The position numbers and the translations under genes were made by a program. Shown here one piece after another: positions 1-8,106 of a stretch of DNA of 64,000 nt. The DNA lies in the NCBI RefSeq assembly GCF_000152625.1, contig NZ_CH724156.1, positions 2,906,602 through 2,970,601 of the forward strand, read 5' to 3'. The stretch's first letter is position 1. Each line of letters begins with the position of its first letter. The notes beneath the pieces were generated by a model. It searched no databases. It had not been told where the DNA came from and saw only the letters and a program-made list of their open reading frames with translations. The DNA comes from Roseovarius nubinhibens ISM (GTDB taxonomy: Bacteria; Pseudomonadota; Alphaproteobacteria; Rhodobacterales; Rhodobacteraceae).

Positions 1-854
1 ATTTCGGCGGTCTGTCGGTGGGCGGTATCGGCCTCAACAAGGGCCAGTTCGGCACGCTCTATCCCAGTGCCCAGCATCTGCGCCACACCAATCTGCCGGA
101 AAACCGTATGTCGAAGGGGCAGCCCGAGACCGGTGCGCATCTCGCCGAAGATCTGGCGATGATCTGCGAGACCCATGGCGGGCATAATGTCGCCGCGGTG
201 ATCGTCGAGCCGGTGGCCGGTGCGGGCGGGGTGTTCCCGCCGCCCAAGGGCTATCTCGAGCGGCTGCGGGAGATCTGTGACCAGCACGGTATCTTGCTCA
301 TCTTTGACGAGGTGATCACCGGGTTTGGCCGCATGGGCACGCCCTTTGCCAGCCAGCATTTCGGGGTGAAGCCGGATATTTTCACCGCCGCCAAGGGCAT
401 GACCAATGCCACCGTGCCGATGGGGGGCGTGTTCACCACCGCCAAGGTGCGCGAGGCGTTTCTGAGCGGGCCCGAGGCGCTGCCGGATCTCTTCCACGGC
501 TATACCTATTCGGGGCATCCGCTGGCCTCGGCGGCGGCGATTGCGACGCTCGACGTTTACCGCGACGAGGGGATTTTCGAGAATGCCGCCAAGATGGCGC
601 CGATCTGGGAAGAGATGCTGCACAGCTTTGCCGATGTGCCGGATGTGATCGACATTCGCAACATGGGCCTTATCGGTGCGATGGAGATTGACCCGAATTC
701 CAGCCGCACCGCGCCGGAGCTGGCCAAGAAGGCCTGGGACATCGGGCTGAGCTTCCGACCGATTGGCAATAATTTCGCCATGTCGCCGCCGCTCACCATC
801 GATGAGGAGCATATCGGCAAAGTGAAAGATATGTTGACCAAAGTCCTGCGCTAA
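1..854 (+). CDS. omega-amino acid--pyruvate aminotransferase, 5' truncated
   Basis: This is the C-terminal part of a class III (fold type I) PLP aminotransferase. The frame is open from base 3, so the start lies before the window. The PLP region is clear: LLIFDEVITGFGR supplies the cofactor-binding Asp, and AAKGMTNATVPMGG supplies the Schiff-base Lys. HGYTYSGHPLA and the ending IGNNFAMSPPLTI resemble beta-alanine:pyruvate / omega-amino acid:pyruvate transaminases, which move an amino group from an omega-amino acid or amine to pyruvate. The true substrate cannot be fixed from sequence. A convergent LysR gene follows, separated by a hairpin that overlaps that gene's stop codon. Confidence 0.85.
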   Translation, partial: FGGLSVGGIGLNKGQFGTLYPSAQHLRHTNLPENRMSKGQPETGAHLAEDLAMICETHGGHNVAAVIVEPVAGAGGVFPPPKGYLERLREICDQHGILLIFDEVITGFGRMGTPFASQHFGVKPDIFTAAKGMTNATVPMGGVFTTAKVREAFLSGPEALPDLFHGYTYSGHPLASAAAIATLDVYRDEGIFENAAKMAPIWEEMLHSFADVPDVIDIRNMGLIGAMEIDPNSSRTAPELAKKAWDIGLSFRPIGNNFAMSPPLTIDEEHIGKVKDMLTKVLR

Positions 855-890
855 GTTTCTGCGCTAAACCCTTGGCGTAACGCGACAAAG

Positions 891-921
891 CGGCCTGATC
901 CCGTGCCCCGGGGTCAGGCCG
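891..921. terminator. bidirectional stem-loop between convergent genes
   Basis: CGGCCTGA-T-CCC (891-902) pairs with GGGTCAGGCCG (911-921), leaving one bulged T. The stem lies between the convergent aminotransferase and LysR genes and contains the LysR stop codon. T-runs on both sides are short, so termination is inferred from position and stem strength. Confidence 0.6.
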
Positions 922-1804
922 TTTGCGTCTCGGCCGCGACCTCGGCGCGCAGCCAGTCGGCGAAGGCGCGGCTGGCGGGGGTTTCGGCATGACGCGGCGG
1001 CGGGATCATGAAATAGACCTCGGAGAGCGGCAGGCGCTGATCTGGCCAAGGCTCCATCAGCGCTGAGGTCGCTTGCAGCGCACGGGTCATGAAGCCCTGA
1101 CCCATGGCGAGGCCTTGGCCGTTGAGCGCGGCGGAGAGTGAGATCACATAGGTGGACATGAGTTCGACCCGTTGGCCGGGGGCGAGCGGGCGGCCCGCCG
1201 CCTCGGCCCAGCTGTGCCAGCCCGAGAGCACGCCCGCGCAATCCATCAACGGATCGCGGAGCCAGTCAGGCGCGTCACCCGCAAAGCCCGGGGCGCAGAC
1301 CGGGGAGAGGCTCTCGGTGAAGAGCAGCTCGGCATCGGCGGACATTTCTTCGGGGCGCAGGAACCAGATTTCAAAGTCGGTGTTGCCCGGCTCCATCTGC
1401 GGGCCCCAGGTGGCGGTCATGACGTGGAGCTGCAGCCACGGCAGGGCGTCGCGCAGCCGTCCCATGCGCGGGGCGAGCCAATAGGCGGCGAAGGACATGT
1501 TGCAATTGAGCCGGAGCCGGTGCCCCCGGTCGCCGCCGACCAGCGCCCGCGTGCCGCCGGCCAGCAGCTGAAACGCCTCGCGCACCACGGGCAGGTAATT
1601 CGCCCCGGCCTCGGTCAGCGACAGGGCGCGGGTGCGGCGCAGAAAGAGATCATGGCCGAGCCATGTCTCGAGGCTGCGCACATGCTGGCTGATGGCCGAT
1701 TGGGTGAGGTTGAGCTCTTTGGCGGCGAGGGTGAACGACAGGTGCCGCGCGGCGGCCTCATAGGCGCGAAGCCAGGTCAGCGGGGGCAGGTCGGGGCGGC
1801 TCAT
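914..1804 (-). CDS. LysR family transcriptional regulator (GcvA-like)
   Basis: A 296-residue LysR regulator, normal for the family. The N-terminal winged helix-turn-helix is at about residues 8-67 (LRAYEAAARHLSFTLAAKEL, then LTQSAISQHVRSLE), followed by an LTEAG linker and a periplasmic-binding-protein-like effector domain. The NLTQSAISQ recognition helix and length match the GcvA-like subgroup. It is divergent from the class II aldolase / desaturase pair, with 120 bases between the starts, so it probably controls that pair; control of the convergent aminotransferase is also possible. The effector is unknown. Confidence 0.88.
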   Translation of the reverse strand: MSRPDLPPLTWLRAYEAAARHLSFTLAAKELNLTQSAISQHVRSLETWLGHDLFLRRTRALSLTEAGANYLPVVREAFQLLAGGTRALVGGDRGHRLRLNCNMSFAAYWLAPRMGRLRDALPWLQLHVMTATWGPQMEPGNTDFEIWFLRPEEMSADAELLFTESLSPVCAPGFAGDAPDWLRDPLMDCAGVLSGWHSWAEAAGRPLAPGQRVELMSTYVISLSAALNGQGLAMGQGFMTRALQATSALMEPWPDQRLPLSEVYFMIPPPRHAETPASRAFADWLRAEVAAETQTA

Positions 1805-1816
1805 GCTCTATGCGCA

Positions 1817-1847
1817 ATCCATGGATAAGCTTAGCTAATGCCATAGC
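1817..1847. promoter_or_regulatory. candidate LysR operator in divergent promoter
   Basis: Between the LysR gene and the class II aldolase gene lies an AT-richer patch with palindrome ATCCATGGAT (1817-1826). TTAGCTAA follows closely, and the patch ends in ATGCCAT, which mirrors the earlier ATGG. LysR regulators usually bind interrupted palindromes in exactly such divergent spacers. The assignment rests on position and symmetry only. Confidence 0.35.
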
Positions 1848-1924
1848 CGCAAATCCATCGCTCGTCAAAACCGCATCCGCGCCGCAGGATGAGGTGAAAC
1901 GCAACTGTCAAAAGGAATGCCCCC

Positions 1925-2689
1925 ATGTCCACCGCCGCGCATCTGAGCGAGATCAGCAACCTGAGCCATTGGCAGGAGCGCATTGAAATGGCCGCCGCCT
2001 TTCGCTGGACCGAGCGGCTCGACATGCATGAGGGGGTGGCCAATCATTTCAGCCTCGCGGTGAACGAGGATGGCACGGAATTCCTGATGAACCCCAATCA
2101 GAAGCATTTCTCGCGCATCAAGGCGTCGGATCTCTTGCTTCTCGATGCCAAGGACCCGTCGACCATGGACAAGCCCGGCGCGCCGGACCCGACGGCCTGG
2201 GGGCTGCATGGGGCGATCCATCGCCATGTGCCGCATGCGCGCTGCATCATGCATGTGCATTCGATCCATGCCACCGTGCTCGCCTGTCTCAAGGACAGCC
2301 GCCTGCCGCCGATCGACCAGAATTGTGCGACGTTTTTCAACCGCTATGTGATCGACGAGGGCTATGGCGGGCTCGCCTTCGAGAGCGAGGGAGAACGCTG
2401 TGCCGGGTTGCTTGGTGATCCGCGGGTCAAGGTGATGATCATGGGCCATCACGGGGTGTTGGTGATCGGCGAGGATGTCGCCGACACGTTCAACCGGCTC
2501 TATTATTTCGAGCGCGCCGCCGAGACCTATATCCGGGCGTTGCAGACCGGGCAGGAGCTTCGGGTGCTGTCGGATGAGGTGGCGGAGAAGACCGCGCAGG
2601 AGCTGGAGGACTATCCCAGTCAGGCCGCGTCGCATCTGGCCGAGCTGATGGGCATTCTCGACGATGAAGGATCGAATTACGCGAGTTGA
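1925..2689 (+). CDS. class II aldolase/adducin family protein
   Basis: A 254-residue class II aldolase/adducin-fold protein. The metal-binding region is visible: HVPHARCIMHVHSIHA holds the HxH pair of the fold, and MIMGHHGVLVIG supplies the third His. Family members are Zn-dependent aldolases, epimerases or decarboxylases acting on sugar phosphates or keto acids. Many stand-alone alphaproteobacterial members are uncharacterised, so no substrate is assigned. An AAAGGAA Shine-Dalgarno sequence precedes the ATG. The desaturase-like gene begins just downstream and is probably co-transcribed; both lie divergent from a LysR gene. Confidence 0.85.
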   Translation: MSTAAHLSEISNLSHWQERIEMAAAFRWTERLDMHEGVANHFSLAVNEDGTEFLMNPNQKHFSRIKASDLLLLDAKDPSTMDKPGAPDPTAWGLHGAIHRHVPHARCIMHVHSIHATVLACLKDSRLPPIDQNCATFFNRYVIDEGYGGLAFESEGERCAGLLGDPRVKVMIMGHHGVLVIGEDVADTFNRLYYFERAAETYIRALQTGQELRVLSDEVAEKTAQELEDYPSQAASHLAELMGILDDEGSNYAS

Positions 2690-2727
2690 TCGCGGCAGAG
2701 AACACGCGCAGGGAGGAGAGCGCCAAG

Positions 2728-3720
2728 ATGCATGATTTTGCCCATGATCCGGAGGCCGAGCGTTGGAATTATCGGCCAGAGGCGCCGGTGGCGCTCAACC
2801 CGCTGTTTCACTGGCCGCCGCGCCCGATGGCGGTGCTGCGCTGGTATCGCGGGGCGTGGCTGACGCTCGGCTCGCTCAGCCTGTGTTTCGCGATGGCGGT
2901 GGCTGTCTATCTCTGGGTGATGCCGCCGCTGAGCGAAATGCGGGAATTCGCGCCGGGCTGGATGATCACCGTCTGGCTGATGAATGTGGTGCCGCAATGT
3001 CTGGTGGCGGGGTCGCTGCATTGGTGGCTCTATATCCGGCGCGGGCAGGGGATGCGCAAGAAGTTCGACAAGCGCGATCTCACCCGCAAGAACGGCAGTT
3101 TCACCTTCCGCAACCAGGTGCTCGACAATATCTGGTGGACGCTCGGCAGTGCGATGAGCGTGGCGACGCTGTATCAATGGGGGATATTCTGGGCCATGGC
3201 CAATGGCTATGCGCCGGGGATCAGTTTCGACAGCGCGCCCATCTGGTTCGTGCTCTGGATGCTGCTCATTCCGATGTGGTCGAGCCTGCATTTCTATTGG
3301 GTGCATCGGCTCGAGCATCACCCGCGGCTCTATCGGCATGTGCATGCGGTGCATCACCGCAATGTCAATGTGGGGCCGTGGTCGGGCATCTCGAACCATT
3401 GGTATGAGAACCTCTTTTATTTCACGACCTATTTCATCCATCTGGTCGTGGCCTCGCACCCGCTGCATCTGCTCTATCACGTGTATTTTCAGCAGCTGAG
3501 CCCGGTGCTGTCGCATTCGGGGTTCGAGAAGCTCATCGCGCGGGACCGCGAGGCGATGCGGGCCGGGGATTTCTTTCACCAGCTGCATCACCGCTATTTC
3601 GAGTGCAATTACGGCACCTCGGAGATCCCCTTCGATCGCTGGTTCGGCACCTTCCATGATGGCAGTGCCGAGGCCACGGCGCGGACCCGGGCGCATAAGA
3701 CGCAGATGTACACGCGGTGA
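2728..3720 (+). CDS. sterol desaturase/fatty acid hydroxylase family membrane protein
   Basis: A 330-residue integral membrane protein of the fatty acid hydroxylase superfamily. It has several hydrophobic segments and the His clusters that hold the di-iron centre: HRLEHHPRLYRHVHAVHHR in mid-protein and HQLHHRYFECNYG near the C-terminus. These enzymes hydroxylate or desaturate lipids using O2; the substrate here is unknown. The ATG at 2728 is chosen because GGGAGGAGAG lies just upstream; an earlier in-frame TTG (2686) has no such site and overlaps the preceding stop. The partner is the class II aldolase gene 38 bases upstream. Confidence 0.85.
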   Translation: MHDFAHDPEAERWNYRPEAPVALNPLFHWPPRPMAVLRWYRGAWLTLGSLSLCFAMAVAVYLWVMPPLSEMREFAPGWMITVWLMNVVPQCLVAGSLHWWLYIRRGQGMRKKFDKRDLTRKNGSFTFRNQVLDNIWWTLGSAMSVATLYQWGIFWAMANGYAPGISFDSAPIWFVLWMLLIPMWSSLHFYWVHRLEHHPRLYRHVHAVHHRNVNVGPWSGISNHWYENLFYFTTYFIHLVVASHPLHLLYHVYFQQLSPVLSHSGFEKLIARDREAMRAGDFFHQLHHRYFECNYGTSEIPFDRWFGTFHDGSAEATARTRAHKTQMYTR

Positions 3721-3723
3721 GGT

Positions 3724-4527
3724 CTAGCCGCGTGTCATCAGCCGTCCGCGCAGCAGCGTCGAGAGCAGGAAGAGCCCGGCGGCGACGCAGACGATGGTCG
3801 GGCCGGCGGGCGTGTCATAGTGGTAGCTGAGCCCGAGGCCCGCGAGCCCTGAGAGCGCGCCGATGGCGGCGGCGGCGACGGCCATGCGTTCGGGTGTTGT
3901 GGCGAGGGGCCGGGCGGTGGCGGCGGGGATGATCAGAAGCGCGGCGATAAGCAGCACGCCCACCACCTTGATCGCGACGGCGACGACGAGGGCCAGCGCC
4001 AGGGTCAGCACAGCCTGTTCGCGCGCCGGGTTGACGCCAGCGGCATGGGCGAGATCGGTGTTGAGCGTCGCGGTGAGAAGCGCCGACCAGCGCCACGACA
4101 GAAGCGCCAGCACCAGCGCCGCACCGGTCCAGATCACCAGCAGGTCGAGCCGCGACACCGCGAGAATCTCGCCAAAGAGATAGGCCATGAGGTCGATCCG
4201 CACCCCGTCGAGGAACGACACCGCAACGAGCCCCACGGCCAGCGCCGAATGGGCCATGACGCCGAGGAGCGTGTCCATGGCGTGGCCGCGTTGGCTTAGC
4301 ATCGTGATGGCCACGGCCATGATCAGCGCCACGGCGAGCGCGCCTGCGAAGATCGGCAGCGACAGCGCCAGCGACAGGGCGACGCCGAGGATCGCGGCAT
4401 GCGAGGTGGCGTCGCCAAAATAGGCCATGCGGCGCCAGACCACGAAACAGCCCAGCGGGGCGGCGGCCAGCGCCACGCCGACGGCGGCCAGCGCGGCGCG
4501 GATCAGGAAATCGTCAAGCAGGCTCAT
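3724..4527 (-). CDS. znuB: zinc ABC transporter permease ZnuB
   Basis: A 267-residue permease of the ABC-3 (metal-type) family with about eight hydrophobic segments. It imports Zn2+ across the inner membrane with ZnuC and ZnuA. Typical family motifs are the N-terminal GCFVVWRRMAYFGDATSHAA and the later VGVLLIAALLIIPAATA. The start overlaps the znuC stop by four bases (ATGA), showing translational coupling in a zur-znuC-znuB operon. Zinc rather than manganese is supported by the zur gene and the His-rich ZnuA and ZnuC. Confidence 0.93.
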   Translation of the reverse strand: MSLLDDFLIRAALAAVGVALAAAPLGCFVVWRRMAYFGDATSHAAILGVALSLALSLPIFAGALAVALIMAVAITMLSQRGHAMDTLLGVMAHSALAVGLVAVSFLDGVRIDLMAYLFGEILAVSRLDLLVIWTGAALVLALLSWRWSALLTATLNTDLAHAAGVNPAREQAVLTLALALVVAVAIKVVGVLLIAALLIIPAATARPLATTPERMAVAAAAIGALSGLAGLGLSYHYDTPAGPTIVCVAAGLFLLSTLLRGRLMTRG

Positions 4528-5327
4528 TCGGCGGCCTCGTGATCATGCGGGTGATCGTGGTCATGGTCGTGGGCGCAGCCGGGGCCGTGCACATGGTCGT
4601 GATCGTGGCGGTGATTGTGGTCGTGGCGATAGAGCGCCAGCGCGCCCTGGGTGCCGGTGCCAAAGAGCGCGCGGTATTCCTCGGCCTGGGCCACCTGTTC
4701 GGGCGCGCCTTCGCAGCAGATATGGCCGTTGAGGCAGATCACCCGGTCGGAGGCGGCCATCACGACGTGGAGATCATGGCTCACCATCAAGACGGCGCAG
4801 CCAAGCTCGGCCCGGACCTGTTCGATCCGCTGGTAAAAGGCCGCGGCGCCGGGCTGATCGAGACCTTGGGTGGCCTCGTCGAGAATGAGCAGATGCGGGC
4901 GGCTCAGCAGCGCGCGGGCGAGAAGCACGCGTTGGAATTGGCCGCCGGAGAGCCGCGCCATCTGACGTCCGTAAAGATCGCCAGCCCCGGCCCGGTCGAG
5001 CGCCTCGCGGGCGGCGGCGGCGCTGACCCGGCTCGGCAGCGACAGGAACCGCGCCACTGTGAGCGGCAGGGTCGGGTCGATATGGAGTTTCTGCGGCACA
5101 TAGCCGATGCGCAGGCCCGGCGCGTGGCTGATCTCGCCCCGGTCGGGGCGCTGGGCGCCGATGAGACAGCGCAGCAGGGTCGATTTGCCAGAGCCATTGG
5201 GGCCGACCACGGTGGTGATTTCGCCCGCGCGCAGGGTCAGCGAGATGTTGCGCAGCACCGGCGCATCGCCAAACTGGACGCCAAGATCGGTGATCCGCGT
5301 CAGGGTCGTGTCTTTGCTCTGGGTCAT
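4524..5327 (-). CDS. znuC: zinc ABC transporter ATP-binding protein ZnuC with His-rich tail
   Basis: A 267-residue ABC ATPase energising Zn2+ uptake. Visible motifs are Walker A GPNGSGKST, the signature LSGGQFQRVLLARAL, Walker B LLILDEATQGLD and the switch His in LMVSHDLHVV. The start MTQSKD is chosen because its ATG overlaps the zur stop (ATGA). The last ~35 residues form a His/Asp-rich tail (HDHNHRHDHDHVHGPGCAHD and more), common in ZnuC proteins and plausibly a zinc-binding or sensing element. It pairs with ZnuB downstream and the divergent ZnuA. Confidence 0.93.
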   Translation of the reverse strand: MTQSKDTTLTRITDLGVQFGDAPVLRNISLTLRAGEITTVVGPNGSGKSTLLRCLIGAQRPDRGEISHAPGLRIGYVPQKLHIDPTLPLTVARFLSLPSRVSAAAAREALDRAGAGDLYGRQMARLSGGQFQRVLLARALLSRPHLLILDEATQGLDQPGAAAFYQRIEQVRAELGCAVLMVSHDLHVVMAASDRVICLNGHICCEGAPEQVAQAEEYRALFGTGTQGALALYRHDHNHRHDHDHVHGPGCAHDHDHDHPHDHEAAE

Positions 5328-5818
5328 GCGGGGGCCTGAACCTCGGTGCCATCTTGGCAATTGGGGCAGGTGCCTTCGGCCTCGATCACCGCGCGGTCGA
5401 CGGTAAAACCGGCTTTGCTGGCGCTGTCGGTCAAAAGGCCACGGGCGTCACGGGCGCGGATTTCGGCCACCGCGTCGCAATGGCGGCAGATCAGGAAGGC
5501 GGGGCTGTGATCGGTGTCGGGGTGGGAGCAGGCGACAAAGGCGTTGAGCCGCTCGATCTTGTGCGCGAATCCGTGTTTCACGAGGAAATCGAGGGCGCGA
5601 TAGGCCACCGGGGGCTGTGAGCCAAGGCCTTCGGCGCGCAGATGGTCGAGCAGGTCATAGGCGCCCATGGCGCGGTGTTCGGTGGCCAGAATTTCGAGCG
5701 CCCGGCGGCGCACCGGGGTGAACTGCAGCCCGCTCTTGGCACAGCGCGCCTCGGCCGCGTCGAGCGTGTCGGCGATGCAGCTGTGGTGGTCATGGGCGTC
5801 AAAGGCGAGGCGGCTCAT
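5324..5818 (-). CDS. zur: zinc uptake regulator Zur (Fur family)
   Basis: A 164-residue Fur-family repressor, first gene of zur-znuC-znuB. The N-terminal winged helix is followed by the dimerisation domain. Two CxxC pairs, ICRHC and CPNC, form the structural zinc site, and the His/Cys-rich FVACSHPDTDHSPAF gives regulatory metal ligands. Zur binds DNA when zinc is sufficient and represses uptake genes. Placement beside znuA and znuCB, with a palindrome in the shared promoter, supports Zur rather than Fur or Mur. The N-terminus carries an extra DAHDHHSC His cluster. Confidence 0.92.
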   Translation of the reverse strand: MSRLAFDAHDHHSCIADTLDAAEARCAKSGLQFTPVRRRALEILATEHRAMGAYDLLDHLRAEGLGSQPPVAYRALDFLVKHGFAHKIERLNAFVACSHPDTDHSPAFLICRHCDAVAEIRARDARGLLTDSASKAGFTVDRAVIEAEGTCPNCQDGTEVQAPA

Positions 5819-5849
5819 GGTCTGGTCCGTTCTGTCATGTTCAGGGCTT

Positions 5850-5870
5850 GATATGTTATATTATCTCATC
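5850..5870. promoter_or_regulatory. candidate Zur box between zur and znuA
   Basis: An AT-rich imperfect palindrome, GATATGTTATATTATCTCATC, sits in the 113-base spacer between divergent zur and znuA. ATG at one end mirrors CAT at the other, and 12 of the 17 core positions are self-complementary. It resembles the ATGTTATA...TAACAT pattern known for proteobacterial Zur sites. It is well placed to repress both directions when zinc is plentiful. Confidence 0.6.
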
Positions 5871-5931
5871 TATCAACCCCGACGCCGGGATTGCCCGGAG
5901 TTTTTTAGCACGGATTAGCATGGAGCGCAGC

Positions 5932-7011
5932 ATGACGGGAACAGGCAAACATTGGGTTGGAGCGATGACGCTTGTGGCTGGGCTGGGGCTTCCGGTGGCG
6001 GCGGCGGCAGAGCCTGCGGTGGTCACTGATATCGCGCCGGTCGAATCGCTCGTGGCGCGCGTGATGCAGGGCGTGGGGACGCCCGGACGGCTGGTGCCGC
6101 GCGGCGCCTCGCCGCATGATGCGCGGCTCAAACCCTCGGATGCGGCGGCGCTGGCCAAGGCCGATCTGGTGGTGATGGTGGGCGGCGGGCTGACCCCGTG
6201 GCTCAGCGAGGCGCAGCAGTCGCTCGCGCCCGAGGCACATGTGATCCGGCTCATGGAGGCGGAGACCAGCATCGTGCTGCCGACGCGGGACGAGGTCGAG
6301 TTTGCCCATGAGGAGCACGGGCATGAGGCGCATGGTCACGATGAGCATGGGCATGACGACCACGGGCATGACGACCACGGGCACGATGAGCATGCGCACG
6401 ATGAGAAAGGTCACGACGATCACGCGCATGACGAGAAGGGTCATGACGGGCATGGCCACGATGAGAAGGGTCATGACGGGCATGATCACGGGCCGAACGA
6501 TCCGCATGGCTGGCTCGACCCGGAGAACGCGCGGGCCTGGGCGCGGCTGATTGCCGATGAGCTGATCGAGAAAGACCCAGAGAACGCAGCGGTTTACCGT
6601 GAGAACCTCGCGCAGGCGGATGCCGAGATCGTGGCGGCGCGGGACAAGGCGCGCGCGGTGTTGGCGCCGGTCAAAGACGTGCCTTTCGTGGTCTCGCATG
6701 ATGCGTTCCAGTATTTCGAGAAGGCCTTTGACGTGACCGCCGCCGGGGCGATTGCGCTCAGCGATGCGCGGGCGCCGGGGCCGAAACGGGTGGCCGAAAT
6801 CCGCGAGGTTCTGGAGAAACGCGGCGTGGCCTGTGTGCTCACCGAGCCGGGGCTCAACCCGGCGCTGGCGCAATCGGTGGCCGAGGTGACGGGGGCGCGT
6901 CTGGTGGCGCTCGACCCGATGGGGCTCGAACTGCCAGAGGGCCCGGGGCTCTATCCGGCGATGATCGTCGAGATGGCGACGCGGCTGGCGGGCTGTCTGA
7001 GCGACAGCTGA
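5932..7011 (+). CDS. znuA: zinc ABC transporter substrate-binding protein ZnuA
   Basis: A 359-residue periplasmic metal-binding protein of the ZnuA/TroA family. A signal peptide (MTGTGKHWVGAMTL... to AAAAEPAV) opens the protein. Metal-ligand regions are VPRGASPHD, NDPHGWLDPENA, FVVSHDAFQYF, and the acidic site ALDPMGLEL. Residues ~124-187 form a long His/Asp/Glu-rich loop typical of zinc-specific members. ATG 5932 is preferred over 5920 because GGAG lies six bases upstream of 5932; the frame is open further upstream. It is divergent from zur-znuCB with a candidate Zur box between. Confidence 0.92.
   Translation: MTGTGKHWVGAMTLVAGLGLPVAAAAEPAVVTDIAPVESLVARVMQGVGTPGRLVPRGASPHDARLKPSDAAALAKADLVVMVGGGLTPWLSEAQQSLAPEAHVIRLMEAETSIVLPTRDEVEFAHEEHGHEAHGHDEHGHDDHGHDDHGHDEHAHDEKGHDDHAHDEKGHDGHGHDEKGHDGHDHGPNDPHGWLDPENARAWARLIADELIEKDPENAAVYRENLAQADAEIVAARDKARAVLAPVKDVPFVVSHDAFQYFEKAFDVTAAGAIALSDARAPGPKRVAEIREVLEKRGVACVLTEPGLNPALAQSVAEVTGARLVALDPMGLELPEGPGLYPAMIVEMATRLAGCLSDS
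6302..6498 (+). repeat. His-rich coding tandem repeat in znuA
   Basis: Short coding repeats based on GGCATGACGACCAC-type 15-base units, grading into 30-base units ending in GACGAGAAGGGTCATGACGG, encode HGHDDHGHDEH- and KGHDGHGHDE-like stretches. Adjacent copies are nearly identical at DNA level, so length variation by slippage is likely between strains. Confidence 0.8.
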
Positions 7012-7026
7012 GCCAGGGGTGAGCGA

Positions 7027-7977
7027 TCAGGCCGCGGCGATGCTGCGGCTTTGATCGAGCACATAATCGACGAAGGGGCGCAGATCGGGCCGGTCGCGGG
7101 CATGGTCATTGACCTGCAGGAAATTGGCCCGCTCGACCCGGAGCACATGGGGATGCGCGGGCACCAGCGTGCCGCGCGCCAAGTCCTCGGCCACGATATG
7201 GCGCCAGCCAAGGATGACCCCTTCGCCGCGCCGGGCGGCGTCGATCAGGATCGGATTGCAATTGGTGCTCAGCGGGGCGGGCCGGGGCACATGGGTGATG
7301 CCGAGGCTGTTGAACCACGACACCCAAGTGAGCGGCTGCCAGTTGATCGCCCGCGATTGCCAATGGCTGTCGTGGAGGTCGAGCAGCGGCTGATGGGTGA
7401 GGGTTTCGGCATCGTCAAATGGCCCGTGCTGGGCGAGGAATTCGGGGCTGCAGACCGGTTGGACCATCTCGGGGAAGAGGTAATAGAGCTCGTCGCCGGC
7501 GCGGCTGCGGTCATTGCCGCAGATCAGCGCGATATCGACCCCGGCGGCGCGCGACAGGCGGTCATCCTCATCCGAGGCGAGAATGGTGAAACAAGTGTCG
7601 GGATGGCTCTCGCGATAGGCGCGGGTGAGGGCGGTGATCCAATGGCTCGCGACGCCGATGGTGGCGGCGATGGTGATCGGCTGATCCACCTGCGGCGGGG
7701 CCGAGAGCGTCGCGATGGCCTCGGTCAGCCGGTCGAGCCCGTCGCCCACCGCGCCAAGCAGCGTGGCGCCTGCAGGGCTCAGCTCGAGCCCGCCGGGGCT
7801 GCGCCGGAAGAGCGAGGTGTCGAGCGCGGTTTCGAGTGCGCGGATCTGCTGGCTCACCGCCGCCTGGGTCACGTTCAATTCGCGGGCGGCGGCGGTAAAG
7901 CTCAGATGTTTGGCGGCCACCTCGAATGTGGCGAAAGCGCCAAGCGAGGGCAGGTGACGGCGCGACAGGCGGGGCAT
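7027..7977 (-). CDS. LysR family transcriptional regulator
   Basis: A 316-residue LysR regulator. The N-terminal helix-turn-helix is at about residues 9-70 (FATFEVAAKHLSFTAAAREL, then VTQAAVSQQIRALE), followed by the LSPAG linker and an effector-binding domain. VTQAAVSQQI places it in the GcvA-like subgroup. It is divergent from the D-tartrate dehydratase gene with 129 bases between, so it is the likely regulator of that gene, with tartrate or a product as possible effector (inference). It converges on znuA with only 15 bases between stops. Confidence 0.88.
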   Translation of the reverse strand: MPRLSRRHLPSLGAFATFEVAAKHLSFTAAARELNVTQAAVSQQIRALETALDTSLFRRSPGGLELSPAGATLLGAVGDGLDRLTEAIATLSAPPQVDQPITIAATIGVASHWITALTRAYRESHPDTCFTILASDEDDRLSRAAGVDIALICGNDRSRAGDELYYLFPEMVQPVCSPEFLAQHGPFDDAETLTHQPLLDLHDSHWQSRAINWQPLTWVSWFNSLGITHVPRPAPLSTNCNPILIDAARRGEGVILGWRHIVAEDLARGTLVPAHPHVLRVERANFLQVNDHARDRPDLRPFVDYVLDQSRSIAAA

Positions 7978-8106
7978 GGGCGGTCCTTTGGTGGTTCCCT
8001 CTCACTGTGCCGATGTGACCGGGCAAGGCAAGGGGGCGGGGCGGCGCGCCATTGACATGGCAGGGCTTTTTCGGGCTGGCTTGGCGCGCAGCCAGAGGGA
8101 GAGAGC

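Noticed and set aside
6302-6498. CRISPR-like tandem repeat
   Set aside because: The repeats are in frame, contiguous without spacers, and encode the His-rich loop of ZnuA.
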